Shown: positions 34,831 through 44,892 of the stretch, one piece after another
Numbering within the stretch: position 1 is the stretch's first letter
Layout: each line of letters opens with the position of its first letter
NCBI RefSeq assembly: GCF_018389385.1
Contig: NZ_CP062698.1
Span: 1,863,501 to 1,927,500 of the forward strand
DNA length: 64,000 bases
Source: Anthocerotibacter panamensis C109
Lineage (GTDB): Bacteria > Cyanobacteriota > Cyanobacteriia > Gloeobacterales > Anthocerotibacteraceae
Direction of reading: 5' to 3'
Notes under the pieces: model-generated
Told to the model about the DNA's origin: nothing
Database searches by the model: none
Seen by the model: the letters and a program-made list of their open reading frames with translations, nothing else
Translations under genes and position numbers: made by a program

Positions 34831-36672
34831 TCAGCGTTTTCCTTTTATAAAACGGTCTAGGACCAGGGCAATTGATTCGGCCATCCGCTGTTGCTGGGCC
34901 CCATTAACTAGTTGACGGGCCTCGTATGAGTTTGTCACATAACCACTCTCCAGCAAAATGGCGGGCATCGACGTATAGCGAATGACATAAAAACGGGCCT
35001 GCCGCACGCCTCGGTCCGGGCGTCCACTGGTGCGGACGACAGCGCGGTGGACCAATCCAGCCAGACTGGAGCTATTGGGCCTGAGATAGTAGGTCTCGAT
35101 GCCCTGTGCCCAGGGACTGTCAGAGGCATTTTGGTGCAGGCTGATGAAGAGGTCGGCCTTGGCCTGCTCCGCCAAGTCCACCCGCCCTTGGAGCGTGACA
35201 AAGCGGTCATCGCGGCGCGTGTACCCCACCCGGTAGCCCAACTCGGTGAGGCGACGACCCACCAATAGAGCCAGACTGAGGTTGACGTCTTTTTCCTGAA
35301 TCCCATTGACTCCCAAGGCTCCGGGGTCAGACCCGCCATGGCCTGCATCCACAAAAACCAAGGGCTTACTCCCGTCGAGGTCGGGAGCTGTAGCTGGACC
35401 CGGAGGGCGGGCATCGAGGAGCGGGGACTGTCCCATACGGGCGAGCTTGACCACGAACTGACGGTTGTCGCGCTGGCGCTGGGCTCCGGCGACAAAGACT
35501 CCGGCGGGTAGTTTGAGGATGGCTGTCACGACTTTGTTGTCTGCTGGGAACAGACGCAGGCGGTCTAGGGGACTCGTCTCGGTCAGTTCTGGCCCCTGGA
35601 AGGCTGGGGAGAGGTCGGAGGCTGAAAACTGGACCTGATATTCCCGTGTGGTGCTGTTCCAGGTAGCCTGAAAATCGAGAGGTCCATCCGCATCAAAAAT
35701 GAGCTGGTCGCCTACGAGGGCCGCAGAGATGAGGTTGGTGCCTTGGCGGACTTCGGGCGGTTGGGTCAGTTTCCCGGCAGGGACGAGGCGCACGCCTTTG
35801 AGGCGCGGGTCATAGGCCGCTTCCCAGTCCCAAGTATCGTCGTGCACATCGAGGACGATGCGGGCAACAGGCGGGCGGGCTTCAAATTGCCCGATGCGCA
35901 CCTGCTCGACCCCGAGGCGGTTGGCGTTGATCACCCGCTTGGCAAAAGCGTTGGGAATGACGGTCCCCGGCAAGTCCACCACCAAGCGTGGCGGTCCGTC
36001 CAAGCGGCGGACACTGGCTTCGGTGGGGCCACTGGTGCGGATCAAGAAGCCTTCAGGGGTAAAGACGAAATTCTCTAGATAGGCGCTGGGCGGCACGGTC
36101 ACCGGTGGAGGAGCGGCACTGGCCGAGAGATTGGGGAGGACGGGGCTGGAGCGGACTGCTGGGGTCGCCTTGACGGGGCCTGAGGTCAAGGGGATCGCCC
36201 CGCCGATATAACCCGCAGCCGGACTGCTATCTGGGGCCGCTGGAAGGGGACGATTGACCGGAGGCAACTGCACCCGCCAGCGGTTGGCTTTGACCTGGAC
36301 CAGTCTCACCTGTTGCATATCCGGGGCGCTGGCTAGTTCCAGAACCAGACGGCCTGTAGCGGAGTTGATCTGCCCCGCCCGGACTTGGAGCACCTGAGCA
36401 TCCCGGACAGCGGTACGAAAAGAACGGGCTAACTGGACCCCCGGCAGATCGATGACCAGCCGCGAAGGAACATCATAAAAAGAGAGTTGGGGTGCACTTC
36501 CCCCACTTAAAGCAAATTCTAAAGCACGTAATTTCGGATCGTAATGCCAACCTAGTAACTGCGCCGTGCCCGCCTTTGCGGGGAGACCGTGACCCCAGAC
36601 CAGGGACAAAAGCAACGCTCCCGCAACGACAGAACGGTCCTTCACTTCTACACACCACCCAATTGAAGACAC
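34831..36672 (-). CDS. N-acetylmuramoyl-L-alanine amidase, AMIN plus amidase_3
   Basis: 613 residues. A hydrophobic signal segment precedes AMIN-type repeats that target the cell wall (~40-140, ~195-290 and ~310-400). A zinc amidase domain follows (~430-610), with ligands in VDAGHGGSDPGA, the glutamate of IQEKDVN, the histidine of ISLHQNAS and the catalytic glutamate of LLESGYVTN. AmiC-type enzymes split septal peptidoglycan during division. GTG 36672 is the longest start; GTG at 36645 gives a cleaner signal peptide. The stop codon is one base from murI. Confidence 0.93.
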   Translation of the reverse strand: MSSIGWCVEVKDRSVVAGALLLSLVWGHGLPAKAGTAQLLGWHYDPKLRALEFALSGGSAPQLSFYDVPSRLVIDLPGVQLARSFRTAVRDAQVLQVRAGQINSATGRLVLELASAPDMQQVRLVQVKANRWRVQLPPVNRPLPAAPDSSPAAGYIGGAIPLTSGPVKATPAVRSSPVLPNLSASAAPPPVTVPPSAYLENFVFTPEGFLIRTSGPTEASVRRLDGPPRLVVDLPGTVIPNAFAKRVINANRLGVEQVRIGQFEARPPVARIVLDVHDDTWDWEAAYDPRLKGVRLVPAGKLTQPPEVRQGTNLISAALVGDQLIFDADGPLDFQATWNSTTREYQVQFSASDLSPAFQGPELTETSPLDRLRLFPADNKVVTAILKLPAGVFVAGAQRQRDNRQFVVKLARMGQSPLLDARPPGPATAPDLDGSKPLVFVDAGHGGSDPGALGVNGIQEKDVNLSLALLVGRRLTELGYRVGYTRRDDRFVTLQGRVDLAEQAKADLFISLHQNASDSPWAQGIETYYLRPNSSSLAGLVHRAVVRTSGRPDRGVRQARFYVIRYTSMPAILLESGYVTNSYEARQLVNGAQQQRMAESIALVLDRFIKGKR

Positions 36673-36859
36673 TCTACACGTTATCGCCAGCTTAAGGAAG
36701 TCGTTTGAACGTAATTTTTATGGCTTAGTAACTATCTGGAATTCTGTGCCCTGTGAAGCTATCAATTTTGGGTCATCCCGCTGGGGGAAAACTGGAGGAT
36801 TTTGTCTAGACCGGGCGGGTCCGCCATAATAGAGCAGAAGACCTTCGCCACCCATCCTC

Positions 36860-38224
36860 ATGAAAGACCGCCTCCTCAGTGCCCTGAACGCCCGTAAACA
36901 ACAGGTAGACTACCTAGAACTCCGCCTGGAGCAGAGTGAATATACCGGCTTGAGTTTTCGGGGGCCGTTGATGGATGGCATAGACCGCAGTTTTGCCCTC
37001 AGGGGTAGTATCCGCGCCTGTCACCGGGGAGGATGGAGCTTCGTGACTTTCAACCGCCTTGAAGACCTGCCCCACCGCATCGAAGAGGCGATTCAGCAAG
37101 CCCATCTCGTCGGGGCGGAGACCACGCAACTCGCAGAGATTACTCCGGTCGAAGCGACCGTCCCGGTCACCTTGGGCAAAGACCCCCGAGGCGTTGCGCT
37201 GACCGAAAAACGGGCCTTGCTGGAGCGCTACAACCGCCTGTTATTGGAGGCGGACCCACGGGTGCAGACGACAATGGCGGGCCTTTCGGACGATTTTCGG
37301 ACCACATGGTATGTCAACACTCAAGGAGCAGTGATCGAGCAGGAGCGCCTGGATGTCAGTGGTCGCTTTGGGGTGATTGCCCGCGCCGGGAATGTGGTGC
37401 GCCAAGGCTTCGCCTCGGTACACTCACGCACCAGCTTTGATGTTTTAGAAAACTTGGAAGAAGAAGTGATGGGAGCAGCCCAACGGGCGCTCCGCCAACT
37501 GGAGGCTCAGTCGGTGAAGGGGGGGCAGTACACAGTGGTCCTCGACCCCTATCTCGCGGGAGTCTTTATCCACGAAGCCTTTGGGCATCTCTCGGAGGCG
37601 GATTTTATCTATGAAAATCCCCGGATGCAGGAATTGCTGCAATTGGGCAAACCCATTGCCCATTCGTCGCTCTCGGTAGTCGATGACGCAACAGTCCCCA
37701 ACCAACCGGGCAGTTTTGCCTACGACGATGAAGGTGTTCCGGCGCAGCGCAAGTACCTGATCCAAGACGGCATCCTCAACCAACGCCTGCACAACCTAGA
37801 GACCGCAGGCAAGTTACACGAGCGTCCCACCGGCAATGCCCGTGCCCTAGACGGCACCCATCCACCCTTGGTCCGCATGACCAATACCGGCATCCTTCCC
37901 GGAGATACGCCTTTTGCAGACATGATTGCCGGAGTCGAAGAGGGTGTCTACGCGGTACGGATGCTCGGAGGACAGACCAACGGGGAGATGTTTACGTTTG
38001 CCGCTGCCGAAGGCTTCATGATCCGCAACGGTCAACTCGCAGAGCCCGTCAGTGATGTCACGCTCACGGGGAATGTCTTCCAGACGCTCCAGGACATCGA
38101 TGCGGTCGGCTCGGACATGGTTTGGCTGACAGGCGGCTGCGGCAAGGGCGGGCAGTCCCCGCTCCCGGTAGCGGTGGGCGGTCCGCATATCCGCATCAAA
38201 AACGTGGTTGTGGGCGGGCGATAG
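36860..38224 (+). CDS. tldD: TldD-type metallopeptidase
   Basis: 454 residues of the TldD/PmbA family with the zinc motif HEAFGH (238-243, HExxxH) and a distal cysteine in LTGGCGKGGQ. TldD normally pairs with TldE/PmbA to degrade unstructured peptides; the partner is not in this window. The start is ATG 36860. Convergent with ffh, separated by 13 bases. Confidence 0.92.
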   Translation: MKDRLLSALNARKQQVDYLELRLEQSEYTGLSFRGPLMDGIDRSFALRGSIRACHRGGWSFVTFNRLEDLPHRIEEAIQQAHLVGAETTQLAEITPVEATVPVTLGKDPRGVALTEKRALLERYNRLLLEADPRVQTTMAGLSDDFRTTWYVNTQGAVIEQERLDVSGRFGVIARAGNVVRQGFASVHSRTSFDVLENLEEEVMGAAQRALRQLEAQSVKGGQYTVVLDPYLAGVFIHEAFGHLSEADFIYENPRMQELLQLGKPIAHSSLSVVDDATVPNQPGSFAYDDEGVPAQRKYLIQDGILNQRLHNLETAGKLHERPTGNARALDGTHPPLVRMTNTGILPGDTPFADMIAGVEEGVYAVRMLGGQTNGEMFTFAAAEGFMIRNGQLAEPVSDVTLTGNVFQTLQDIDAVGSDMVWLTGGCGKGGQSPLPVAVGGPHIRIKNVVVGGR

Positions 38225-38237
38225 AACGGGCGCGCAA

Positions 38238-39662
38238 TCAGCGACCAAAGCCCTTGCCCTTCTTCTTTTTAGCTTTTCCGCCACCGCTACTGGGCGGACG
38301 GGAGGAGGGTAGACGCGGGGGGCGACCGCCGCCCATACCCGGAAAACCGCCGCCCATACCCATCTGACCAAACTGCTGCATCATGGTGCGCATTTGCTCG
38401 AAGTCATTGAGCATTTTGCCCACGTCCTGAATCGTCACCCCCGAACCATGCGCAATTCGTTTCTTGCGCGGATTATTGATAATCGAAGGATTGCGGCGCT
38501 CTTCGCGGGTCATCGAGTTGATCATCGCCTCGGTGCGCTTGAGTTGCAGTTCGCCGTGCTCGATCTGGTCATCGGTGAGCTTGTTCATCCCTGGGATCAT
38601 TTTCATCACCCCGCCCAAAGAGCCCAAGCGCTTGATCATCCGCATCTGAGACACAAAATCTTCCAGGTTAAACTGGGCCTTGAGGATCTTCTCCTCCATG
38701 CGGCGGGCGTCGTTGACATCGATCTCTTCTTGAGCCTTTTCAACCAGCGTCAGGATGTCGCCGCTACCGAGGATGCGCGAGGCCATGCGGTCGGGATAAA
38801 AAGGCTGGAGGGCTTCGACTTTTTCCCCGACCCCGATAAACTTGATCGGCTGCCCGGAGATCGTGCGTACAGAAAGGGCGGCTCCCCCCAGGGTATCGCC
38901 GTCCATCTTGGTGAGAATCGCGCCGGTAAGCCCGATGCGCTCATGGAAACTGCGGGTGAGGTTGGCTGCCTCCTGCCCGGTCATGGCATCGACCACCAGT
39001 AAAACTTCGTCGGGTTGGACGGTATCTCTAATCCGGGCCAACTCCCCCATCAAGTTTTCATCGATCTGTAGACGACCGGCAGTGTCCACAATCAGATAGT
39101 CTGCGCCTTGCTCGCGGGCTTGTTGCAGGGCGTGCTCAGCGATGGTGACCGGGTCAGCGGCTGTTCCTTCGCTGTAGACAGGGACCTGGATCTGCCGCCC
39201 CAAGGTGACGAGTTGGTCGATAGCGGCGGGGCGATAGACGTCGCAGGCGGTGAGGAGCGCTTTCTTTTTTTCTTTTTTGAGGTAGAGGGCGAGCTTGGCG
39301 CAAGCAGTGGTCTTCCCGGTCCCCTGGAGTCCCGCCATCAGGATGACCACGGGCTTAAAACCGGGGCGGCGAGAGGAGTTAGCCAGGGGTACATTGGCCT
39401 CGCCCATGAGGTCTACCAGTTCGGTGTAGACCACATGCATAAACTGTTGGGTGGGCGACAGGTGCAGCAAAACTTCTTTGCCCAGGGCTTTTTCTTTGAC
39501 GTGGCTCTCAAATTGCTTGACGACCTGGAGGTTGACATCCGCCTCCAACAGCGCCCGCCGCACGGTCCGCAGGGGTTCTGTGATATTTTGTTCGGTCAGC
39601 TTTCCTTCGCCCTTGAGGGACTTAAAAGCACCTTCGAGTTTTTCTGAGAGCGCTTCAAACAT
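38238..39662 (-). CDS. ffh: Signal recognition particle GTPase Ffh (SRP54)
   Basis: 474 residues. An N-terminal helical domain is followed by the GTPase G domain with GLQGTGKTT, DVYRPAA, DTAGRLQ and TKMDGD, then the methionine-rich M domain (MRMIKRLG, GMNKL, GSGVTIQDV). The tail ends in Gly/Met repeats and lysines (KKKKGKGFGR). It delivers nascent membrane proteins to FtsY. The ATG at 39662 was chosen over the TTG three codons earlier. Confidence 0.97.
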   Translation of the reverse strand: MFEALSEKLEGAFKSLKGEGKLTEQNITEPLRTVRRALLEADVNLQVVKQFESHVKEKALGKEVLLHLSPTQQFMHVVYTELVDLMGEANVPLANSSRRPGFKPVVILMAGLQGTGKTTACAKLALYLKKEKKKALLTACDVYRPAAIDQLVTLGRQIQVPVYSEGTAADPVTIAEHALQQAREQGADYLIVDTAGRLQIDENLMGELARIRDTVQPDEVLLVVDAMTGQEAANLTRSFHERIGLTGAILTKMDGDTLGGAALSVRTISGQPIKFIGVGEKVEALQPFYPDRMASRILGSGDILTLVEKAQEEIDVNDARRMEEKILKAQFNLEDFVSQMRMIKRLGSLGGVMKMIPGMNKLTDDQIEHGELQLKRTEAMINSMTREERRNPSIINNPRKKRIAHGSGVTIQDVGKMLNDFEQMRTMMQQFGQMGMGGGFPGMGGGRPPRLPSSRPPSSGGGKAKKKKGKGFGR

Positions 39663-39742
39663 GAGCAACACCGACAGGACGTGTTTTTATTTTAAGCGCT
39701 CCATCGCGTTTGGCTCCTTCGCGGCTGAGAATGGGCGCTAGG

Positions 39743-40750
39743 TCAGCCCCGAGTGGTGCGGGTCGCGGCGAGGAACATAGCTGCTCCCAAAGCGCCTGCG
39801 GCTAGGATTTTCGCCAGGGGATTTTGGTCGAGCCATTGGGTAACGTTGGGGAGCGTCAGGTTTTTGTATTCCCCTTCGGTGCGGTCATAGCCGCTGATCG
39901 GTTGGTAAAGGTTGTCTGGGGCATCAGCGGATTTGGGCTGTTGGGTGTACTGCCCCTCAAAGGCAACGGCCATCAAAAAAGTATCAGCAAGTTGGGGCGA
40001 GAGGCGGTGCAAGAGGTCCAAAACCTTGCCGGTATCCCCTACGATCATCTCCCGCGTGGGGTTTTGGGCGACATAGAGAATGGCTTCGGCCACAGATTCA
40101 GGCGTATAGTAGGGCGGGACGCCCCGGAGCTTGACCCCGAGCTTGGTGCGCGCTTTGTCGAAAAAGGGGGTATTGATGGTCGAAGGCATGACATTGGTCA
40201 CGCTAATCGGAACTCGGTCATGGAGCAATTCGAGGCGCAGACTGTCCAGAAAGCCCTCAATCCCATGCTTTGAAGCCGCGTAGGAGCTTTGGTAGGGCAA
40301 GGAGCGGTGTGCCTCGACGGAGGAGACATGGATGAGCGCCCCTCTGCCGGTGCGCCGCAATTGGGGCAGAGCCGCCATCGCTCCATAGGCTTGACCCAGC
40401 AGATTCACCTCAAGGACGCGCTTAAATTCCTCGGGGGTCGTCTGCTCAAAAGAGGCAAAGACCGCCGTGCCAGCCAAGTGCACCCAAGTATCGAGCCTGC
40501 CGAAAGAGTCTACTGCTGCTTCGGCGACCGCCTGCACTTGCTGGAAATCGGAGACATCAGCAGGGATAGCCACGGCCTCATGCCCTTCTTTGTGGATCTC
40601 GTCCACCAAAGTCTGGAGCCCTTCCTGGCTGCGAGCTGAGACTACAACCTTGGCTCCACGCCGCGCAAACTGGCGTGCTGTCTCCCGGCCAATACCACTA
40701 GAGGCCCCCATGACAACTACAACCTGCTGGTCTACTGGTTTCAATTGCAT
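39743..40750 (-). CDS. Short-chain dehydrogenase/reductase with C-terminal hydrophobic tail
   Basis: 335 residues. The Rossmann motif GASSGIGRETA lies near the N-terminus, SSVEAH holds the catalytic serine, and the YxxxK pair is in YAASKHG. The C-terminal ~25 residues (KILAAGALGAAMFLA) form one hydrophobic segment that could anchor it to a membrane. Members of this kind are often annotated as SDR of unknown substrate. It lies upstream of ffh on the same strand. Confidence 0.88.
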   Translation of the reverse strand: MQLKPVDQQVVVVMGASSGIGRETARQFARRGAKVVVSARSQEGLQTLVDEIHKEGHEAVAIPADVSDFQQVQAVAEAAVDSFGRLDTWVHLAGTAVFASFEQTTPEEFKRVLEVNLLGQAYGAMAALPQLRRTGRGALIHVSSVEAHRSLPYQSSYAASKHGIEGFLDSLRLELLHDRVPISVTNVMPSTINTPFFDKARTKLGVKLRGVPPYYTPESVAEAILYVAQNPTREMIVGDTGKVLDLLHRLSPQLADTFLMAVAFEGQYTQQPKSADAPDNLYQPISGYDRTEGEYKNLTLPNVTQWLDQNPLAKILAAGALGAAMFLAATRTTRG

Positions 40751-40802
40751 GACATGTTCCGATACTACCTGCCACGCTAGACGCCCGCAGAACGACCTAG
40801 CC

Positions 40803-42074
40803 TCATGCTGATGGAAGAGAGCTTCCCTCGCGCCCGAGTACCAGAGACAACGGCAGATTCACCGGACCTACTTGCGGACGGGTGGCGCACAGCGGCAAGC
40901 GGATCTGGAGCCATGCCCCACCCTCAGGGCGGTTTTGGGCAGTGATCTCACCGTGGTGAATCTGGATAATTTCACGGACTAACGCCAAACCAAGCCCGGT
41001 GCCGCCCGTCAGACGAGAGCGGGCCGGGTCCCCCCGATAGAACCGCTGAAAGACCCGTTCGAGGTCTTCCACGAGAAACCCTAGTCCCTCATCCAGGACA
41101 TCTACCTGGACCCAACTCCCCATCCGTTCGACCATCACGGTGACCATCCCGCCTTCGGGGCTGAACTTGACTGCATTGTCCAGCAAATTGAGCAGCGCCC
41201 GGTACATCCCTGCTTGGTCCACTTCGATAGAGCATTCTTCTGGCCCTTGATAGCGAAAGTTGATAGACCGGAGTTGGGCAATCGGCTCTATCCCCAGCCA
41301 GCACTCGCGCAGCAGGTTTACCAGATCCAGCGGTTGCGCTTGGAGGGTGAGCGTGGGGTCGAGGGCGTATTGATTGAGCGAGAGGAGGTCTTCGACCAGT
41401 TGGGCTAGGCGCATGGCTTCTTTGAGTAAGCGCTCCAGCCAGAGGGCGTGTTTGGGTTCGACGCGTGCGACCAAAGTTTCGAGGACCAGACGGATCGAGG
41501 TCAGGGGGGTCTTGAGTTCGTGGGCTACATCCGAAGTCCATTGGTCCCGCTGGCGCGCTAAGTCTACTGCTTCACGGCGGTCCTCCAGGAGTACCCCTAC
41601 CACCCCGCCGCTGAGAGGGACGCCCGTGGCCCGTAGCGGCCACATCTGCCCGGAGGCGCTACGCAGGGTCCAGTCGCGCGACTGGCTCACCCCTTTTTCT
41701 CGCGTCCCCTCAATCAGGGTATCCAATTCCCAGGAGCGGACTACCTCCATCAGACGACGGCCATTGTGTTCGGTATAGACGCAATGGAGCAAGTCGCAGG
41801 CTGCCCGGTTCCAGGACTCCAGCCGGTTGTCAGCCCCGACCAGCAAATAGCCCAAAGGCATGTGTGCCACCAGACGCGCTGTATCCTCAAGCTGGCCTTG
41901 GAGTTGCTGTACCTGCTGACGGTTTTGATTGAGCAGGATCTGCAACTGACCAAGAATTGAAAAACCTGGAGTCGGATCGCTCGTCAAGACTGCCTGCAAC
42001 TGCTTACGCCACCAGAGGGTGCACCCCCACACCCCCAAAACCAGACCCATCAGGAAGACCAGCAAATATACCAT
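40803..42074 (-). CDS. sphS: SphS/PhoR-like sensor histidine kinase
   Basis: 423 residues. One N-terminal membrane helix (~3-22), a coiled stretch, a PAS domain (~65-170), HisKA with the phosphorylated histidine in VAHELKTPLTS, and HATPase with NLLDNAVKF and GTGLGLALVREI. The single helix and cytoplasmic PAS match SphS of cyanobacteria, which senses phosphate limitation through PhoU/Pst. The start overlaps the regulator stop codon by one base, so the pair is co-translated. Confidence 0.85.
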   Translation of the reverse strand: MVYLLVFLMGLVLGVWGCTLWWRKQLQAVLTSDPTPGFSILGQLQILLNQNRQQVQQLQGQLEDTARLVAHMPLGYLLVGADNRLESWNRAACDLLHCVYTEHNGRRLMEVVRSWELDTLIEGTREKGVSQSRDWTLRSASGQMWPLRATGVPLSGGVVGVLLEDRREAVDLARQRDQWTSDVAHELKTPLTSIRLVLETLVARVEPKHALWLERLLKEAMRLAQLVEDLLSLNQYALDPTLTLQAQPLDLVNLLRECWLGIEPIAQLRSINFRYQGPEECSIEVDQAGMYRALLNLLDNAVKFSPEGGMVTVMVERMGSWVQVDVLDEGLGFLVEDLERVFQRFYRGDPARSRLTGGTGLGLALVREIIQIHHGEITAQNRPEGGAWLQIRLPLCATRPQVGPVNLPLSLVLGREGSSLPSA

Positions 42075-42784
42075 CAGCCGAAGCGATAGCCGAATCCCCG
42101 CACGGTCATCAGGTACTCGGGTTGACTGGGATTGGCCTCCAATTTCTCACGCAGCCAGCGGATATGTACATCCACAGTCTTACTGTCGCCCATGAAATCA
42201 GGTCCCCAGACACGCTCCAACAGTTGGTCGCGCGACCACACCCGACGCGGGTTGCGCATAAATAGTTCCAGGAGGCGAAATTCCTTGGGCGAGAGGTCCA
42301 CCCGTTGGCTGCGCACGGTCACGCGGCATTCCTCAGGGTCCAGATAGATATCCCGGCAGCGCAGGATGGCAGGCGGGTGGATAAACTGCTGATTGCGCCT
42401 CAAGAGCGCACGGCACCGAGCCACCAACTCCCGCATCCCAAAGGGTTTGGCAAGATAGTCGTCCGCGCCCACCTCAAGCCCCATGACCCGGTCGCTCTCC
42501 GCAGACTTGGCGGTGAGCATCAGAATCGGGACCGTGTTACCCTCCTTACGCAGCAGCCGGCACATGTCGAGGCCGTTTAGCGTAGGCAGCATGAGGTCGA
42601 GGATCACCAGATCCAGTTGTTCAGCTTCGCGGATCGTGGTCAGCGCTTTGCGGCCATTGTCACAGATAAGGACGCGAAAGCCTTCATCCTCTAGGTTTAG
42701 GGCCACGGTCTCCCGTATCAAATCTTCGTCTTCCACCACCAGAATCGTCTGGGTCATGGAGGGTCTCGTGCGGGTTTCATTCAT
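42074..42784 (-). CDS. sphR: SphR/PhoB-like response regulator
   Basis: 236 residues: a receiver domain with acidic pocket (VVEDED), the phospho-acceptor aspartate in VILDLMLP and lysine in AKPFG; then a winged-helix OmpR-type DNA-binding domain with RVWGPDFMGDSKTVDVHIRWLREKLE. This fits SphR, the Pho-box-binding regulator. The first ATG at 42784 was used; ATG 42757 (MTQTILVVEDE) is closer to the family start. Confidence 0.88.
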   Translation of the reverse strand: MNETRTRPSMTQTILVVEDEDLIRETVALNLEDEGFRVLICDNGRKALTTIREAEQLDLVILDLMLPTLNGLDMCRLLRKEGNTVPILMLTAKSAESDRVMGLEVGADDYLAKPFGMRELVARCRALLRRNQQFIHPPAILRCRDIYLDPEECRVTVRSQRVDLSPKEFRLLELFMRNPRRVWSRDQLLERVWGPDFMGDSKTVDVHIRWLREKLEANPSQPEYLMTVRGFGYRFG

Positions 42785-42926
42785 AAAGTACCATGGGGCG
42801 GGCTTACTCTGGAGTGCTCAATGGCTACCTAATCCTAAAGAAAAACCAAACCACTATCCCGCCCGTCAATGCACCGGGATATCCACGGTAAGATGAATTT
42901 ATGAGAACTCTTGTGAAGAAATACAA

Positions 42927-43592
42927 ATGAAGACTGCCCACGGACATCCGGTGACCGCCCTGGAGCAGGTGCAGGAGTCGTTCAATTCCTTCTTCTCGCA
43001 CCAGGCATTTGCCCAAATTGCCCACTCCCCCGAGCTCAAGGTTGAATACCTCGCCCGGCTGCACTGGTTGGAGAGCTTCGCTGTGGGTATGCTCAAAGCC
43101 CGCATCGCCCACATGCCGACCCGCGAACTGCAACTCAAGGTCGCCCGCCACGCCGCCGACGAATTTAAACACGCTAAGTGGATCGCTGAGCGCCTGCAAG
43201 AGTTGGGCTACGAACCTAAAACGAGCGTCCAAGACCCTTATACCGCAGGCGTATTTGAGAACTATCCGCAGATCCCCTGGCAGCAGTTTTTTATTCAGCT
43301 CTATGTGGCTGAGACGCGGGGGGCTCAGGATATGACGATTTTGAAGTCTTACCTCGGGGATGACCCCGGCACCCGTACTTTGCTGGAGCGCTTGCTCACC
43401 GACGAAGTAGACCACGTCACCTATCTGGGGGTTGCCCTCAGCGAAGAATTTCACCACAACCCGGACCTCTTGAAGCAGTACTACAAAACGGTCTGGCGCG
43501 AGAAACTGTCCTATCTCGGGGCGATGACCCGGATCGTCAGCCTCTACCTGAGCGGCAACCGCGACGCTATTCCTTCTACGATGGCTTTTTGA
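42927..43592 (+). CDS. Ferritin-like di-iron protein, copy 1
   Basis: 221 residues, all helical, with the four-helix di-iron pattern: E49 (WLESF), E79xxH82 (DEFKH), E129 (VAETRG) and E160xxH163 (DEVDH). It resembles rubrerythrin or iron-dependent oxidase folds; no cysteine-rich rubredoxin part is present. Substrate unknown. It is a near-copy of 47216-47881, about 80-85 percent identical by eye with many silent changes. The ATG at 42927 lies divergently from sphR. Confidence 0.85.
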   Translation: MKTAHGHPVTALEQVQESFNSFFSHQAFAQIAHSPELKVEYLARLHWLESFAVGMLKARIAHMPTRELQLKVARHAADEFKHAKWIAERLQELGYEPKTSVQDPYTAGVFENYPQIPWQQFFIQLYVAETRGAQDMTILKSYLGDDPGTRTLLERLLTDEVDHVTYLGVALSEEFHHNPDLLKQYYKTVWREKLSYLGAMTRIVSLYLSGNRDAIPSTMAF

Positions 43593-43670
43593 GGTATTTC
43601 CCGTGCTCTACCCAGCTCTAGCTTTCTGTGGCTAGACTTTGAGTGTCAGTGCGCTTTAGCTGAGGTCCGC

Positions 43671-44504
43671 ATGAATGCACAGCAATGGTTGGAGCAAGCG
43701 GAGCAAAAGTTCCAAAACTTAGATCATCAGGGTGCCCTCGAAGATTACACCCATGCCCTATCCTTGAACCTGGATCTGGTTGCAGCCCATTTAGGGAGGG
43801 GGAGGACGCGACGTGTTTTTGTAGACCTGCTAGGTGCTATTGAGGATTACACTCAGGCATTAAACCTGGACCCTAATTGTGCCTCTGCTTACTTTGAGCG
43901 AGCCCGTTGTCACAGAGATTTACAAAATATAGAGCAGGCCATCGCTGATTTTACCCAAGGTCTGCGCTTACAGCCCGAGAGTACCCAGGCTTATCGGGAT
44001 CGCGCCGAGGCTCGTTACGCCAGCGGTGATTATCAGGGGTTCATCGACGACCTCCTAGAAGCAATGCGCTGCAATTATGATGATGAGCCAGATCTCAGGG
44101 TGCGCCAATTTCAGCAAGGATTCCTGCGGGGAAATTTCTTTGAACTGATGGGATGCGCCCATCTAGCCCTGGGAGACTATCATTCAGCCCTCAAAGACTT
44201 TGACTTTGCACTTTTTCATGTGCATTCACGTAGCGTCATCTATGCCGGTAAGGGAGATGCCCGCATGGGTTTGGGAAATTACCAGGATGCGATTCGGGAC
44301 TACACGCAGGCAATGGGCTGGTTCAATCGTCAGCCGCATCTATACGAGAAGCGGGGTGAAGCCTACGCCGCCATGGGAAATACTCGCGTCGCCCTGCGCG
44401 ACTTCAAAAAAGCAGCACTACAGTACGCAAAGGAACCAAAGCATGCTCCTCAGCATGCTCGTGTATTGGATCGTATTCGTACTCTTGGAGAGAAGCCCCG
44501 CTAA
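43671..44504 (+). CDS. TPR repeat protein
   Basis: 277 residues made of about six tetratricopeptide repeats, including ALEDYTHALSLNLDLV, AIEDYTQALNLDPNC, AIADFTQGLRLQPES and ALKDFDFALFH. No signal peptide or enzymatic domain. Codon use and base composition are more AT-rich than in the flanking genes, as in the rest of the island between the two ferritin-like copies. A scaffold role is likely. Confidence 0.85.
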   Translation: MNAQQWLEQAEQKFQNLDHQGALEDYTHALSLNLDLVAAHLGRGRTRRVFVDLLGAIEDYTQALNLDPNCASAYFERARCHRDLQNIEQAIADFTQGLRLQPESTQAYRDRAEARYASGDYQGFIDDLLEAMRCNYDDEPDLRVRQFQQGFLRGNFFELMGCAHLALGDYHSALKDFDFALFHVHSRSVIYAGKGDARMGLGNYQDAIRDYTQAMGWFNRQPHLYEKRGEAYAAMGNTRVALRDFKKAALQYAKEPKHAPQHARVLDRIRTLGEKPR

Positions 44505-44551
44505 AAATTGTCCTCTTTCAAAGACCTTGCTAAGGCAAAGTTCATACAAAT

Positions 44552-44892
44552 CTATAGGGCACCTCGATTAATTGCCGAATTCTCAAAGTGGGCTCATGGG
44601 GTGACAAGAGCCTTGAAAGCCTTACTGCGTAAGGATTTTCTGGCTCATAAGCTAAGAGAGATGGCAGGGCTTATTGACATCACGCTCAATTATTGGAGGC
44701 TGGAAGCCGCATTCTCTCGTTCCGCGCCTGAAAAATTGGTCCATATCTTTTGCAAAGATTTAGCCTGAACCCCATGCTAGGTAAGGCTTGCAGCTTGCTT
44801 GTCACCCCTTCAGCAAAGTGGGAGCTTAAAACTCTCCTCAGGCTGTCATCGTCCATTCTCAATAAGTTTGAATTTTTTGAGGTGCCCTATAG
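44552..44892. mobile_element. MITE-like insertion, 341 bp, with inverted repeats and target duplication
   Basis: Perfect 14-base terminal inverted repeats (CTATAGGGCACCTC at 44552-44565 and its complement at 44879-44892) are flanked directly by the 5-base direct repeat CAAAT at 44547-44551 and 44893-44897. No transposase is inside; an 86-codon frame starting outside at 44508 runs into it and looks accidental. Size, ends and duplication mark a non-autonomous DNA transposon, inserted 47 bases after the TPR gene. Confidence 0.8.

Noticed and set aside
44508-44768. 86-codon frame beginning with TTG and running into the MITE-like element
   Set aside because: Starts outside and ends inside the transposon, no motif; most likely a chance frame created by the insertion.
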